Positions 54,976-64,000 of a DNA stretch of 64,000 bases are shown one piece after another. The position numbers and the translations under genes are program-made. This DNA comes from DATDIC01 sp963764525 (GTDB taxonomy: Bacteria > Pseudomonadota > Alphaproteobacteria > Acetobacterales > Acetobacteraceae), in NCBI GenBank assembly GCA_963764525.1, contig CAVXTC010000025.1:1-64000 (forward strand). The letters are read 5' to 3'. Below the pieces are notes generated by a model. That model was given only the letters and a program-made list of their open reading frames with translations, was not told the origin of the DNA and did not search any database. Position 1 is the first letter of the stretch. Each line of letters opens with the position of its first letter.

Positions 54976-55988
54976 CGCGGGCGCTCCGCCGCATCAGCGC
55001 AAGCTGCACCAGGGTCAGCACCAGCAGCACCGCGGCCAGCAGCAGCGACGCCGCAGATGCCAGTCCGTATTGCCGCACCTGCTGGGCGAAGCCGGTGTTG
55101 TAGATGAACTCCACAAGATAGGTGGTCGCGCTGCCGGGACCGCCGCCGGTCAGCACCCAGACCTCGTCGAAAATCTGCACCGCCCGGATCAGCGCAAGCA
55201 CCAGAACGACCAGCAGGTTCGGCATCAGCAGCGGTAATGTCAGGCGCCAAAACACGCGGCCTGGCGGCGCCGCGTCCATCGCCGCGGCTTCGTAGATGTC
55301 TCGCGGGATGGCCTGCAATCCGGCCAGCAGGATCAGCGTATAGAACCCCATATGCGCCCAGATGCTGACGAACACGGTCCAGGCGAACGCCCAGTGCGGC
55401 ATCCAGCAGCCAATCGATCGGCGCCAGTCCCACGCCGGCCAGCCCGGCGTTCAGCACGCCGAAGCGTTGCAGCATCCATTTCCAGATCAGCGCCACAACC
55501 ACCGGCGACAGCAGTACCGGATAGAAGAACACCGCGCGAAAGAAACCCAGTCCGATGATGCGGCGGTTCAGCACCAGCGCGGTGATCAGGCTGAACACGA
55601 TCATCAGCCCGACCTGGAACAGCACGAACCACGCGGTGTTCCAGACGCCATACCAGAACTGGTCATTCACGCAGCTTGTCGGCTGGAAATGGTTCTTGCA
55701 ATCCAGCAGTTGCGTCAGGTTCTGCGCGCCGACGAACGGCCGTTGCGACGGCAGCAGATCGGTGCCGCCGGTCAGCGCGTAGTACACGTCGATGGCGATC
55801 GGCAGGAAGGTGAACAGGCTGAACACCGCCAGGTTCGGCGCCACGAACAGCCAGCCCAGGCGGCCACCGCGCAGGCGGCCCTGCGCCCAGCGCATGGGAC
55901 GCTCCGGCAGGTTCATCGCCGCCGCAAAACCGCCCCATAACAGGCGGCTTCCCCACCGCGGCGGCGCTGCGTCGGCTGCCCCGGACAT
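54968..55988 (-). CDS. Carbohydrate ABC transporter permease (MalF/UgpA type), frameshifted
   Basis: From ATG 55988: MSGAADAAPPRWGSRLLWGG, then LGWLFVAPNLAVFSLFTFLP and FFYPVLLSPVVVALIWKWML. Near 55395 the frame changes from IDWLLD to PHWAFAWTVFVSIWAHMGFY and continues to the EAA loop YEAAAMDAAPPGRVFWRLTL PLLMP and the stop at 54968. The repaired length is about 340 residues. The stop overlaps the MalG-type start; the binding-protein gene ends 4 bp upstream. Confidence 0.88.
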
Positions 55989-55992
55989 CGCG

Positions 55993-57259
55993 CTACTGCC
56001 TCGCCGCCGCAAGCTGCTGGCTGATGTCCTCCGGGATCCGCGCATAGGCCTGATCGAGCGTGATCTGTCCGGCAATCGCCTGACTGAGCCGATTGACCGT
56101 GGCATCGAAGATCACCCGGTTGTATTTGTAACCCTGTAGCCGGTATGCGAGCGGGACAAGCTTCTGGGCGGTTTCCAGGAATGCCTTCATTCCCGCCTGG
56201 CCGGCCGGCGAAGAGTGCTCGTACGCCATGCCCGCCTTCAACAGGGCCGCGTCCGCGGGGATGTTATCGGTGCGCTGCATCATTTCCTTATAGACGGCAG
56301 GTTGCGCCAGGTAATCCAGGAATGCGGCCACTGCTTGCGGGCTTTTGGTCTGTTTGAAGCCGACCAGCGCCGCGCCGCCGGGCATTCCCGTGCAGGCCGT
56401 AGGGCCGCACGGGTCCGGCACCGCCTGCCAATCGAAGCTGCTGCCGATCTGCTTGTCCATGCGACTGAGCTGCCAACTGCCCGAGTAGTACATCACGATC
56501 TGGCCGTTGGCGAACGCGCTGAACGCGTCGCGATAGCCGCTGCCGGTCGCTGCCCAGACGTCCTTTTCAACGGTGCCGTTCTGGTTCCAGGCGACGAAAC
56601 GGCTTGCCATGTCCTTGAAGCCCGCATCGATCACATCAGGCGTTCCGTCCGCAGCAAAATATTTCGCACCATACGAAATCGCCGGACCGGCGAAACGATG
56701 GCCGGAGCGGTCCCACGCCATGCCATATGGCGTCTGCGTCGCCTTCGCGACCTTGTCCACAGCCTTCGCCCAGTCGTCCCAGGTGGCGGTCGCCGGCGGC
56801 ACGCCGACGCCGGCCTGATCGAACAAGCGTCTTGTTGATGAATGGGCCGGTCACCGTGAGCTGGGTCAACAGGCCGTAGATACCCTTGTCGGCGGCAGTA
56901 CCGCGCATCCAGTCCAGCACCGGGCCGAACGCCGTCTCCCACCGGTCGGCGTCCGGCAGCAGCGGCCGCAGGTCGAGCAGATATTTACCGGTGGCGCCAA
57001 AATCGGTGATCCGGGCGATGTCGGGCCCATTGCCGGCGGCAAGCTGCACCGGCAGGCTTTGCAGGATGGCGCTGTACGGCACGGTATCCACGGTAACGTG
57101 AATGTCCGAATGGTCCTTCATGAACCTGCCGGCGAGGTCCTGATACACCGCACATTCATTGCCGTCCTGGTAGCACATCACCCGAAGATCGGCTGCCGAA
57201 GCCGCGCTCGCGCCTAGTGCGGCAGTCAGCGCCAGGACAGTGAGGACGCGCCGGATCAT
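55993..57259 (-). CDS. Family-1 extracellular sugar-binding protein, frameshifted
   Basis: ATG 57259 (GGAGGAAA upstream) opens a Sec signal MIRRVLTVLALTAALGASAA SAADLRVMCYQDG. Near 56825-56826 an extra base (CTTGTTC, CTGTTC expected) shifts the frame from PFINKTL to FDQAGVGVPPATATWDDWAK. The rest reads GQIVMYYSGSWQLSRMD and VGFKQTKSPQAVAAFLDYLA to 55993. SBP_bac_1 fold, about 422 residues repaired. It is the first gene of the importer operon (binding protein, MalF-type, MalG-type, ATPase); candidates are glycerol-3-phosphate or sugars. Confidence 0.9.
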
Positions 57260-57503
57260 GGGTTTCCTCCTTCGTATTGCGCCGGAGTTTGACCCGGCTA
57301 CCCCATCAGGTCGAGACCCGCAGGTGACATCAGCAGAGCGTAATGGGGAAACACTCCCGCCAGGGACACCCGGTATCGCGGGTATGACGATTGGGGCAGT
57401 CGCGACACTCGGGCCGGTCGCGCCCGGTCGATTGCCGCAACGATCCGGTGCGTCGCGACGGATTGGCTGGCCGGTCCCGGACGGGACCGCGTCCGCTATG
57501 CGG

Positions 57504-57525
57504 CCTCTCCCGCCGGCGGGAGAGG
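57504..57525. repeat. CCTCTCCCGC hairpin repeat
   Basis: CCTCTCCCGCC and GGCGGGAGAGG form a perfect 11-bp stem with essentially no loop, immediately after the reverse-strand stop region of the hybrid kinase. The remaining 57260-57503 spacer shows nothing codable; it must contain the importer promoter. Confidence 0.6.
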
Positions 57526-57530
57526 TAAAT

Positions 57531-59741
57531 TCACCCCACCGGGGCGGCTTCGCTGGCCAGCGCCGACTCGATCTTCTCGACCAGCTCCTCCGGCCGTGCC
57601 GGCTTGCGCACCAGATGCACGAAGCCGGCGGCACCTGACAGCGCATCCGGGTCCGAGTAGCCCGAGATGAATACCACCGGCAGGTCGGGAAACGCCTGGC
57701 GGGCGCGCCGCGCCAGTTCCGGTCCGGTCATGCCCGGCATCACCACATCGGTCAGCAGCAGGTTGATCGGCTGCTCTTCTTCCAGCACCACCAGCGCCTC
57801 GGCGCCGCCGCCGGCCTCCAGCACGAAATAGCCGAGTTCGGCGAGCAGCGCCGCGGTGGTCGCCCGCACGGCGTGATCGTCATCGACCACCAGCACGCAG
57901 GCCGGACTGACCGGTCCGGCCCGTTGCCGTCGTGGCCGTTCGACCGGGCGGACGGTACCGGCAGCGGCGCGCGGCAGATACACGTGGACCGACGTGCCGA
58001 AGCCGGGCCGGCTGTCGATCTGCGCGCCGCCGCCAAGCTGTCGGGCGATCCCATCGACCTGGCTCAGCCCGAGCCCCGAGCCCCGTCCAACCTCCTTGGT
58101 GGTGAAGAATGGCTCGAACGCCTTCGCCGCGATCTCCGGCGACATGCCGACCCCGCTGTCGCCCACCGTCAGCACGACATAAGTACCCGGGGTAAGGTCT
58201 TCGATCGGCGCTTGCGCCGTCACTTCCGCCCGGGCGGTTTCGATGGTCAGCAAACCACCCTCGGGCATGGCGTCGCGCGCGTTGATCGCCAGGTTCAGGA
58301 TCACCAGCTCGATCTGCGCCGGATCGATCAGCGCCGGCTCGAGCTCCGGCAACAGGCGAAGCTGCAGCTTCACCCGGCTGCCGACGGCGCTCTGCACCAG
58401 GTCGCGCAGCCCGTTCACCAATCCGGTCAGGTCGGCGGCACGCGGCAGCAGCGGCTGGCGGCGGGAGAAGGCGAGCAACTGGCTGGTGAGGGTGGCGCCG
58501 CGCTCGGCCGCGGCGCGCATCGTTGCAAGCCGGCCAAGGGTTTTGGCGTCGGGCGGCAACGTCCGCTCCAGCAGGTCGATATTGCCCATCACGATCGACA
58601 GCAGGTTGTTGAAGTCGTGCGCCACTCCGCCGGTCAGCCGGCCAATCGCCTCGGACCGCTGCGCCTGGCGCAGGGCGCGTTCGATCCGCTCGCGCTCCGC
58701 CATCTCCGTCACCATGCGTGCGCTGGCTGCCTCGGCCGCTTCCTTGGCGTCGCGCAGGCGCTGCATCAGGCCTTCGTTCTCGCGGGAGCGGTAGGCCAGC
58801 AGCAACAGCAGGCCGCCGACGACGGTTGCGATCGCCGTCGAGGTGACGCTGAACACCCAGGCCTGCTGGCGCCACAGCCGCAACACCTTGTCTTCGCCGA
58901 CCGAGACGTTGACGGCGACGGGGAACATCTTGAGCGCGCGGATTGCCAGAACGCGGCGCTTGCCGTCCAGCGGGCTGTCCATCAGCAGGGTGCCGGCCAT
59001 GCCGTGCGCCAGCACCTCCGTGAACGGTGGCAGGTCGGCATAGCTCTGGCCGACGATGCTGTCGTTGTGCGGGAAACGAGCCAGCACGGTGCCGTCGCGC
59101 CGGTGCAGCAGGATGGCACCGTTCTCGGTCAGCTCCACGGCCTTATAGAAATCCTCGAAGTAGAGCAGATTGAGGAACGCCACCGCGGCAAACCGGTCGG
59201 AGCCGTCCGACTCCGGAACCGGGCGGATCATCAGTGCGGTCCAGGTCCCGTCCGGCATGCGGAAGGGAACGCTGAGCTGCAGGCCGGAGTGCGGCTGGTC
59301 GATTGTTGCGTCGATCGCCTGCTGCACATCGGGTGGGATCTTGATACGCAGCAGCGCCGGGGCCGACGAGTAGATCAGCCGGCCGGCTCGGTCGGCGATG
59401 GCCATTCCCGAGGTCTGCCGCACCATCTGGATTCGTCGGGCCAGCGTGGCGCTGAATGCGTCGGTCGCGCCGGCGGCGGATGCTTTGCCGCGGCGGAAAT
59501 CCTCCGCCACGCTTTGCAGGATCAGATCCACGGTCTCCAGGGCGCGGCCGGTCTGTTCGGCGAACACCATGTCGAGTCGCGCCATCTGCTGCTCGGTCTG
59601 CGACAGCAGTTCCGCCCGTGTGTGCAACAACTGCTGAGCCGCCAGCGCCAGGATGCCGAGCAACAGCAGCACGGCCAGCGACTGCAATTGCCGGCTGATC
59701 CCGGTTGGCCGGAGGGCGCCGCGTCGGATTTGCATCGTCAT
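57531..59741 (-). CDS. Membrane-bound hybrid histidine kinase (CACHE-type sensor, HATPase, receiver)
   Basis: The protein has 736 residues from ATG 59741 (ATG 59735 also possible). The first helix QSLAVLLLLGILALAAQQLL and the second VFSVTSTAIATVVGGLLLLL (about residue 305) enclose a periplasmic double-CACHE-like sensor (ALETVDLILQSVAEDFRRG and RMPDGTWTALMIRPV). After a coiled coil come the H-box GRLTGGVAHDFNNLLSIVMG, N-box LVILNLAINARDAMPEGG, G-boxes GDSGVGMSPEIAAKAFEPFF and GRGSGLGLSQVDG. The C-terminal receiver has LLLTDVVMPGMTGPELARRA (phospho-Asp). No DNA-binding partner is adjacent. The architecture parallels the kinase at 34705. Confidence 0.92.
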   Translation of the reverse strand: MTMQIRRGALRPTGISRQLQSLAVLLLLGILALAAQQLLHTRAELLSQTEQQMARLDMVFAEQTGRALETVDLILQSVAEDFRRGKASAAGATDAFSATLARRIQMVRQTSGMAIADRAGRLIYSSAPALLRIKIPPDVQQAIDATIDQPHSGLQLSVPFRMPDGTWTALMIRPVPESDGSDRFAAVAFLNLLYFEDFYKAVELTENGAILLHRRDGTVLARFPHNDSIVGQSYADLPPFTEVLAHGMAGTLLMDSPLDGKRRVLAIRALKMFPVAVNVSVGEDKVLRLWRQQAWVFSVTSTAIATVVGGLLLLLAYRSRENEGLMQRLRDAKEAAEAASARMVTEMAERERIERALRQAQRSEAIGRLTGGVAHDFNNLLSIVMGNIDLLERTLPPDAKTLGRLATMRAAAERGATLTSQLLAFSRRQPLLPRAADLTGLVNGLRDLVQSAVGSRVKLQLRLLPELEPALIDPAQIELVILNLAINARDAMPEGGLLTIETARAEVTAQAPIEDLTPGTYVVLTVGDSGVGMSPEIAAKAFEPFFTTKEVGRGSGLGLSQVDGIARQLGGGAQIDSRPGFGTSVHVYLPRAAAGTVRPVERPRRQRAGPVSPACVLVVDDDHAVRATTAALLAELGYFVLEAGGGAEALVVLEEEQPINLLLTDVVMPGMTGPELARRARQAFPDLPVVFISGYSDPDALSGAAGFVHLVRKPARPEELVEKIESALASEAAPVG

Positions 59742-59890
59742 CCCCGAACACACGGATGTGTGTTTCGCAAAATGCCGACAATTTCGCAAACCTTTGTTGC
59801 GGCTGACCTTACAATTTACGCCCCTTCGCCTACCAGGGCGTTATTATGGTGTTATTTGCGCGTGATGCCGAATCCCTGCCTGGCGCCGCG

Positions 59891-59916
59891 ACCTCTCCCG
59901 CACAAGCGGGAGAGGT
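59891..59916. repeat. CCTCTCCCGC hairpin repeat
   Basis: ACCTCTCCCGC and GCGGGAGAGGT (loop ACAA region) flank the 3' end of the cupredoxin gene on the reverse strand, 9 bases beyond its stop at 59925. It probably serves as its 3' hairpin. Confidence 0.6.
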
Positions 59917-59924
59917 GAAGGGGG

Positions 59925-60281
59925 CTATGCCTGCACGATGACCCGGCCGTGCATGTGCGGGTGCAGGCCGCACATGTAGTCGTACGTCCCGGCCTCATTG
60001 AACCGGTGCGCGAAGGTTTCGTCGGTATCCATCGGGTGCGAGTGCAGGTTCAGCGTCGGACAGACGATGCTGTGCGGGATGTCGTCATGGTTTACCCAGG
60101 TCACGGTACTGCCCGGCTTCACAGTCAGCGGGGTGGGCGCGAAGGTGAAATTGTCGATCACCACCTGGGCATCATCGGCGCGCGCCTGGCGGGTGCGCGT
60201 GGTGATCAGCGCCAGCACGCCGGCACCGGCCACGGCGCGCAACAGCACTCGCCGGGAGGTCAGACGTTCCGTTTGCAACAT
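59925..60281 (-). CDS. Exported cupredoxin (plastocyanin/amicyanin-like)
   Basis: The protein has 118 residues. The Tat-like leader LTSRRVLLRAVAGAGVLALI ends near QARADD. The blue-copper fold follows: IDNFTFAPTPLTVKPGSTVT WVNHDDIPHSIV (first His), then GTYDYMCGLHPHMHGRVIVQ A with Cys, His and a Met-like axial ligand region. It would shuttle electrons in the periplasm. It lies 11 bp after the metallophosphoesterase gene, so is probably co-transcribed. Confidence 0.88.
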   Translation of the reverse strand: MLQTERLTSRRVLLRAVAGAGVLALITTRTRQARADDAQVVIDNFTFAPTPLTVKPGSTVTWVNHDDIPHSIVCPTLNLHSHPMDTDETFAHRFNEAGTYDYMCGLHPHMHGRVIVQA

Positions 60282-60292
60282 GTGAGGTCATC

Positions 60293-61228
60293 CTATGCAA
60301 GCGGCGTATCGACGATCGCCAGCGGCGCGGCGGTGGCCACCAGGCTGACCCGCGCGATGCCCAGGTGCTGATGCAGTTCTCCGGCCGGCACCATCATTGG
60401 GCCGGGGCTTTTTGCGGTGCCGGGCGCCGGCTGCGGGAAGGCGGTGGAGCGCGCGGTGTGGAACGCGACGTGTCCTTCCACCTTCTGCATCACCTGGTGG
60501 ATGTGCCCGTTCAGCACCGTCACCGAGCCGAATTTCTTCAAATAGCTCAGCGCCTGCGCGCCATCGGCGGTACCCCAGCCCCAGTCCTGATAGACGATCC
60601 ACAGCGGCACATGCGCCATCACCACGATCGGCGTGCTGGCGCTCAGGTGGCCCACGTCCTTTTCGATCCATTCGAGCTGTTCCTGGCCGAGATTGCCGAG
60701 GCCGTTGCCCTTCAGGTTCACCACGTTGACCAGCCCGATGAAGTGGACGCCGTCGGCCTCAAAGCTGTACCAGCCGTCGCCTTTGCTGCCCTTGCCGAAC
60801 CGGTTGAGATAACTCTTGCCGTCCTCTTCCAGGATGTCGTGCTCGCCGGGTACGGTATAGACGCTGAGTTTGGTGGCACCCATCAACTGCTGGGCGGTGT
60901 CGAACTGCGCCGGTTTCGAAAGATGCGAGATGTCGCCCGTATGGATCATGAAGGCGGGGCGGGTGGGCAGCGCCTCGACCTGCTGCAGGGCTTCCTGAAG
61001 CGTGGCTGTCGTGTTGGGGTTTGCCGCCTTGTCGAAACCCAGGTGGCTGTCGCTGATCTGTGCGAAAGTAAAACCCTTGACCGGCTGCGCGGCGTCGGCG
61101 CTGTCGATCAGTCGCGCGCGTGGCACGCCGCCGGCGACCGTCCAGACCATAGCGGTGCCGGCCCAGGTCATGCATTTCAGGAAGCCTCGGCGCTTGATAT
61201 CGGCGCTGTTTGTTTCGTCGCTGCTCAT
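60293..61228 (-). CDS. Tat-exported metallophosphoesterase (calcineurin-like)
   Basis: The protein has 311 residues. Leader IKRRGFLKCMTWAGTAMVWT carries a twin-arginine. Phosphoesterase motifs are FAQISDSHLGFD (D-x-H), MIHTGDISHL (GD), YTVPGEHDILEEDGK (G-E-H-D in place of GNHD), IVVMAHVPLW (H) and VTVLNGHIHQVM (GHxH). The substrate is unknown. Pairing with a cupredoxin recurs in other bacteria and suggests an envelope role. Confidence 0.9.
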   Translation of the reverse strand: MSSDETNSADIKRRGFLKCMTWAGTAMVWTVAGGVPRARLIDSADAAQPVKGFTFAQISDSHLGFDKAANPNTTATLQEALQQVEALPTRPAFMIHTGDISHLSKPAQFDTAQQLMGATKLSVYTVPGEHDILEEDGKSYLNRFGKGSKGDGWYSFEADGVHFIGLVNVVNLKGNGLGNLGQEQLEWIEKDVGHLSASTPIVVMAHVPLWIVYQDWGWGTADGAQALSYLKKFGSVTVLNGHIHQVMQKVEGHVAFHTARSTAFPQPAPGTAKSPGPMMVPAGELHQHLGIARVSLVATAAPLAIVDTPLA

Positions 61229-61329
61229 GGGGATGCTGTCTCCGCTGCAACCGTACCCGCCCGGTGTGGGATGGCTGCATGCGATACCACCGGGCCCGCG
61301 TGGTTATTCCCGACCGGCGGGCGAAAAGT

Positions 61330-61440
61330 TTTAGCGGAGGCGCCCTGTTCCTGGTGAGCGACGCGGCACGGTTCATCAACGGTCAGGATCTCGCGGTGGA
61401 TGGCGGGTTTACTGCCGGGCGGCCGTTCTCAGCGGGTTGG
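61330..61440 (+). pseudogene. C-terminal fragment of a short-chain dehydrogenase
   Basis: The forward strand reads GGALFLVSDAARFINGQDLA VDGGFTAGRPFSAGW, the invariant C-terminal block of classical SDR oxidoreductases (FL-SDAA-FI-GQ-L-VDGG). Nothing upstream encodes the Rossmann fold or catalytic YxxxK; the preceding bases belong to the metallophosphoesterase promoter. It is a severed tail. Confidence 0.6.
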
Positions 61441-61525
61441 CGGATCGGCGGGCGCTCGCGCAGATGTCCGGCGTCGGGCCGGGCGCGGTCCCGAATGGAT
61501 CAGCGCCGGCCGGCTTGCAGCAGCA

Positions 61526-61928
61526 CTAAGATTTCGCCAGCGACAGATGGTATCCGCAGAGCACACCGTTCACGTCGGATTCCAGTCTGTCGCCGACGAT
61601 ACGTCCGGTCATCTCGATCGAGATTGTACGTCTACCAGAGGAACCCACCTGCTCCGAAGCGCGAAAGGTGCCGTCGCTCCGCACATCAGCCCGGAAAACG
61701 ATGTTTTGTTGCGAATCATAGAGGAATTCCAGGTGCCCGTCGTGGATGCGTCATCCTCGCGTGCTTCCGTTCGCAACGTGGCGCGGTGTTGCCCTTGGTG
61801 ACGGTCGGGGTTCCGATGTAGGTGCCGTCGAACGGGCTTGCCGCGAACGCGCTTGCACCGGCCAGCGTACCGGCCAGCAGGATGAGCAGCCATTGCCCGT
61901 GATCTGTCCATGAGATACCTCCGGCCAT
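61526..61928 (-). CDS. Small secreted protein of unknown function, frameshifted
   Basis: ATG 61928 gives WLLILLAGTLAGASAFAASP (signal peptide), then FDGTYIGTPTVTKGNTAPRC. Around 61765 the frame changes, and DGHLEFLYDSQQNIVFRADV RSDGTFRASEQ, TISIEMTGRIVGDRLESDVN and GVLCGYHLSLAKS continue to a stop at 61526. The span is 403 bases, i.e. one surplus base. The repaired mature protein is about 105 residues with two cysteines and a repeated beta-strand pattern (F-D-G-T-Y-x-G at the start, C-x-Y-x-x-x-L near the end), a layout I associate with small periplasmic proteins of Acetobacteraceae. The function is unknown. Confidence 0.55.
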
Positions 61929-62120
61929 TATCTCGCAGTCGCATCGTCGTGATCAGCGGGTCGGCTGTCAAGAGCGTGCCCCGGGGCCGGAATCAGCCGC
62001 AACGACTGGATCAGTTCGGTATCGGCCAAACTCTGCCGTTCCGAAGGACGGAATGAAGGGAAGGAGTGCTCTCCGTCGCGCGGGCCGGGGGAGGCGCGCG
62101 ACGGAGAGCCAGGCTGGGGC

Positions 62121-63315
62121 TCAGGCCGGAACGATTTGCCCGTTCTTGCGCCGCCGCCACCAGCCAAGGGTACCGATGCCTCCCAGCAACAGCACGAGCG
62201 AGCCGGGTTCCGGCATAGCTGTCACGATGGAGGGCGTCAGGCTTCCGAACAGGCCGTGTGCTTCATGCAGCACGCCGGCGGTGAAATAGAGGGTGCCGGG
62301 ATCGCCGGCCATGCCGCCGTTGCCGATTGTGATATCCCACAGGTCTCCGATTCGAATGACCCCGCCTTTGAGGTCCTTCAGGGCACCGAGGAAGTCATTC
62401 GTGGTCTTGTCGAATACGTTGATCGTTCCGTTGCCAAAGTTCCCGACCAGCAAATCGCCGGCGAAGGCGCCCATGGTGTTTGGGGCGATTGCCAGGCCCC
62501 AGGGCGAGTTGAGCTTTCCGCCGCGAGATCAGCCGCTGCATGCCGGAGCCGTCCAGGTTGAAGCTATCGACGAAACCGTGGCCGGGGCCGGCCACATCGT
62601 CGTGCTTCGCCGCGTCTTGCAGCGCAAAGGTGACATACAGCTTGCCGTTCAGCACCTGAACGTTGAACGGCGCATAGCCCGCCGGCAACGTAGGATCGGT
62701 AAAGTGGGACACCAGGTTGAAGTTCTGGTCGTACACCTCGATCTGCCCGCTGCGGAAATTCGCTGCAAACAGGTGGTTCGTGCTGCCGCCCACGTTAGCG
62801 ACGGCAAGCCCCTTATAGACCGCGCCGGTTCCGTGGTTGGAGTTGTCCACGGCCAGGACCGACTGCGAGAAATTCACGCCCGGCGACCAGCCGGAGATGG
62901 TGCCGTCCTCGGTGGCGAAGACGAACACCGCCGCGCCGGTCTTGCCGCCGGAACTGACGTTGAACCCGTCGCCGCCGACGAAAGCCTGGCCGGTCGGCGT
63001 GGCGGTGCCCGGCGTCTGCCCGGGCGGTGTGGCAATCGTCACCGGCGGGATCGCGTTGATCGTCACACTGCCGCCGCTGAGCGCGTAAATGCTGGCAAGG
63101 CCCGAGTTGTTATCCGAGATCCATAACGGACCGGTGGGACTGGACGAAACACCCCAGGGATTGATCAGGTTGGGATCGGTCTGCTCGGCCGGCACGAAGC
63201 CGTCCGAAACAAGGTTGGTCTGGGTGAAATCCACCGCCGCACGGGCGGCACCGCCGGTGGCGGCGAACAACAGGCCGAGCGTGACCGCGGCCGGCATGGT
63301 TCTGCGTGTCTGCAC
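62121..63315 (-). CDS. TIGR03118-family exported protein with PEP-CTERM anchor, frameshifted
   Basis: A GTG at 63315 (GGAGGAGG 8 bases upstream) opens a signal peptide MPAAVTLGLLFAATGGAARA. The TIGR03118 body follows: NLVSDGFVPAEQTDPNLINP WGVSSSPTGPLWISDNNSG, TEDGTISGWSPGV, YKGLAVANVGGSTNHLFAAN F. Near 62523 the frame changes from RLIS to KLNSPWGLAIAPNTMGAFAG, GDLLVGNFGNGTINVFD, and ends with MPEPGSLVLLLGGIGTLGWW RRRKNG, a canonical PEP-CTERM sorting signal. It is probably a beta-propeller surface or exopolysaccharide-associated protein. The exosortase is not in the window. It is divergent from an ECF sigma gene. Confidence 0.88.
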
Positions 63316-63503
63316 GACGGCTTCCTCCTCCAGGTACGGGGCGCGCCCCGAAAGCAGCGCCTCGCCGGATAGAGACGTGCGGGGCGGCGGGTTATTCCCC
63401 GGCCGCGACTTTCCATGGGCGGCCCGCTGGGCGTCGGGAATAAATCGGCGCAGCGTGAGTCGATGGCATTGGGCCAGGCGGGGGCGCAGGGCGCCAGGCG
63501 ACG

Positions 63504-64000
63504 ATGGCGGGCGGAATGGCGAGCATGGAGGCCTGCATACCGGCGCTGCGGCGTTACGCCCGGTCGCTGCTGCGCGACCGCGAGGAGGTCGATGACCTGG
63601 TGCATGATTGTCTGGTGCGCGCGCTCGATCAGTTCCACACGCGGCGTGAGGACGGCGATCTGCGGGCGTGGCTGTTCACCATCATGCACAACCTGTTCGT
63701 CAGTCGCGCGCGGCGGAATAAAACCCGTGGGCAAACGGTCTCTCTCGATGATGTGAGCGAGGACCGGCTGGGGATGCGGGCGAGCCAGGATGGGCACATG
63801 CAGACGCGCGATCTGTTGCGCGCGCTCGATGACCTGACGGAAGAGCAGCGCAGCGTGTTGTTGCTGGTCACCGTCGAGGACCTTTCCTACGGAGAGGTGG
63901 CGCAGGTTCTCGGTATCCCGATCGGCACGGTGATGTCGCGTCTGTCGCGCGCGCGGGAGCGGCTGCGCTTGCTGATGGAGGGCGAAGCCCCGCCGGTGCT
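63504..64000 (+). CDS. ECF-type RNA polymerase sigma factor, 3' end outside window
   Basis: ATG 63504 opens MAGGMASMEACIPALRRYAR. Region 2 is DDLVHDCLVRALDQFHTRRE and DLRAWLFTIMHNLFVSRARR. Region 4 is LTEEQRSVLLLVTVEDLSYG EVAQVLGIPIGTVMSRLSRA RERL, a typical helix-turn-helix for the -35 element. In-frame ATGs at 63516 and 63525 are also possible. It resembles short ECF factors of alphaproteobacteria that work with an anti-sigma gene just downstream, which would lie outside. It is divergent from the PEP-CTERM gene. Confidence 0.9.
   Translation, partial: MAGGMASMEACIPALRRYARSLLRDREEVDDLVHDCLVRALDQFHTRREDGDLRAWLFTIMHNLFVSRARRNKTRGQTVSLDDVSEDRLGMRASQDGHMQTRDLLRALDDLTEEQRSVLLLVTVEDLSYGEVAQVLGIPIGTVMSRLSRARERLRLLMEGEAPPV

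Noticed and set aside
57873..59918. A 681-codon forward frame antisense to the hybrid kinase
   Set aside because: The composition is typical of antisense GC-rich shadows, whereas the kinase has every catalytic box.

Overview
The window reads as chromosomal DNA of a GC-rich alphaproteobacterium. My inference is Rhodospirillales, Acetobacteraceae-like, from the uniformly high GC, strong GC3 bias, the combination of a 2-methylcitrate operon, secDF, hisI-lpxB, DUF2937, ELM1-type and PEP-CTERM proteins, a Lys/Ala-rich histone-tail protein, and many orphan solute-binding proteins. No rRNA operon, prophage or CRISPR array is visible. One tRNA-Arg(ACG) lies at 40407-40483. One IS256-family element lies at 22075-23420.

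Layout. 1-8 kb: a truncated sarcosine oxidase beta gene, GMC oxidoreductase, AlkA-type glycosylase, a family-5 solute-binding protein and a class III aminotransferase. 8-9.4 kb: GNAT and carboxymuconolactone decarboxylase genes and a 5'-truncated conserved gene. 9.4-12.2 kb: an accessory patch with an unknown exported protein carrying a duplicated C-terminal unit and a decapitated Tat-signal ORF. 12.2-16.3 kb: aqpZ, otnK-otnC, repeat-rich spacer, histone-like gene. 16.3-22 kb: prpD-prpC (propionate catabolism), divergent from a hydantoinase-like/N-carbamoylase operon. 22-23.4 kb: IS256. 23.5-31.2 kb: secD-secF, HpaI aldolase, monooxygenase, DUF2937, Gfo/Idh, lpxB, hisI, zur. 31.2-33.5 kb: AbrB-VapC toxin-antitoxin, PHB-depolymerase-like esterase with an RHH regulator. 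33.6-40.5 kb: MetE-like methyltransferase, hybrid histidine kinase, metC and sseA (sulfur metabolism), AlaX, NUDIX, an antitoxin with a truncated toxin, tRNA-Arg. 40.6-50 kb: branched-chain amino-acid binding protein, enoyl-CoA hydratase, ELM1-like, a large unknown gene, TauD dioxygenase, aroQ-accB-accC, MBL hydrolase. 50-57.3 kb: a Tat-exported LLM/F420-type oxidoreductase, an orphan dipeptide-type binding protein and a complete sugar/glycerol-phosphate-type ABC importer. 57.5-64 kb: hybrid sensor kinase, cupredoxin plus metallophosphoesterase, small secreted protein, TIGR03118/PEP-CTERM protein and an ECF sigma factor running off the end.

A dominating property is that about fifteen otherwise well-conserved genes, including the normally essential lpxB, are broken by single-base frameshifts, many in runs of two to six identical bases. 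I read most as uncorrected sequence indels, and give such genes as single loci with the break noted. Real decay is better supported for truncated fragments (9106-9420, 11880-12074, 39910-39984, 61330-61440). Two small hairpin repeat families (core CCTCTCCCGC and GTCATTCCCGCG) punctuate the intergenic spaces.

The most original items are the exported duplicated-domain protein (9628-11705), the Tat-exported LLM oxidoreductase (50037-51252), the roughly 630-residue unknown at 43710-45608, and the Lys/Ala-rich protein translationally coupled to a small unknown ORF (15329-15975).
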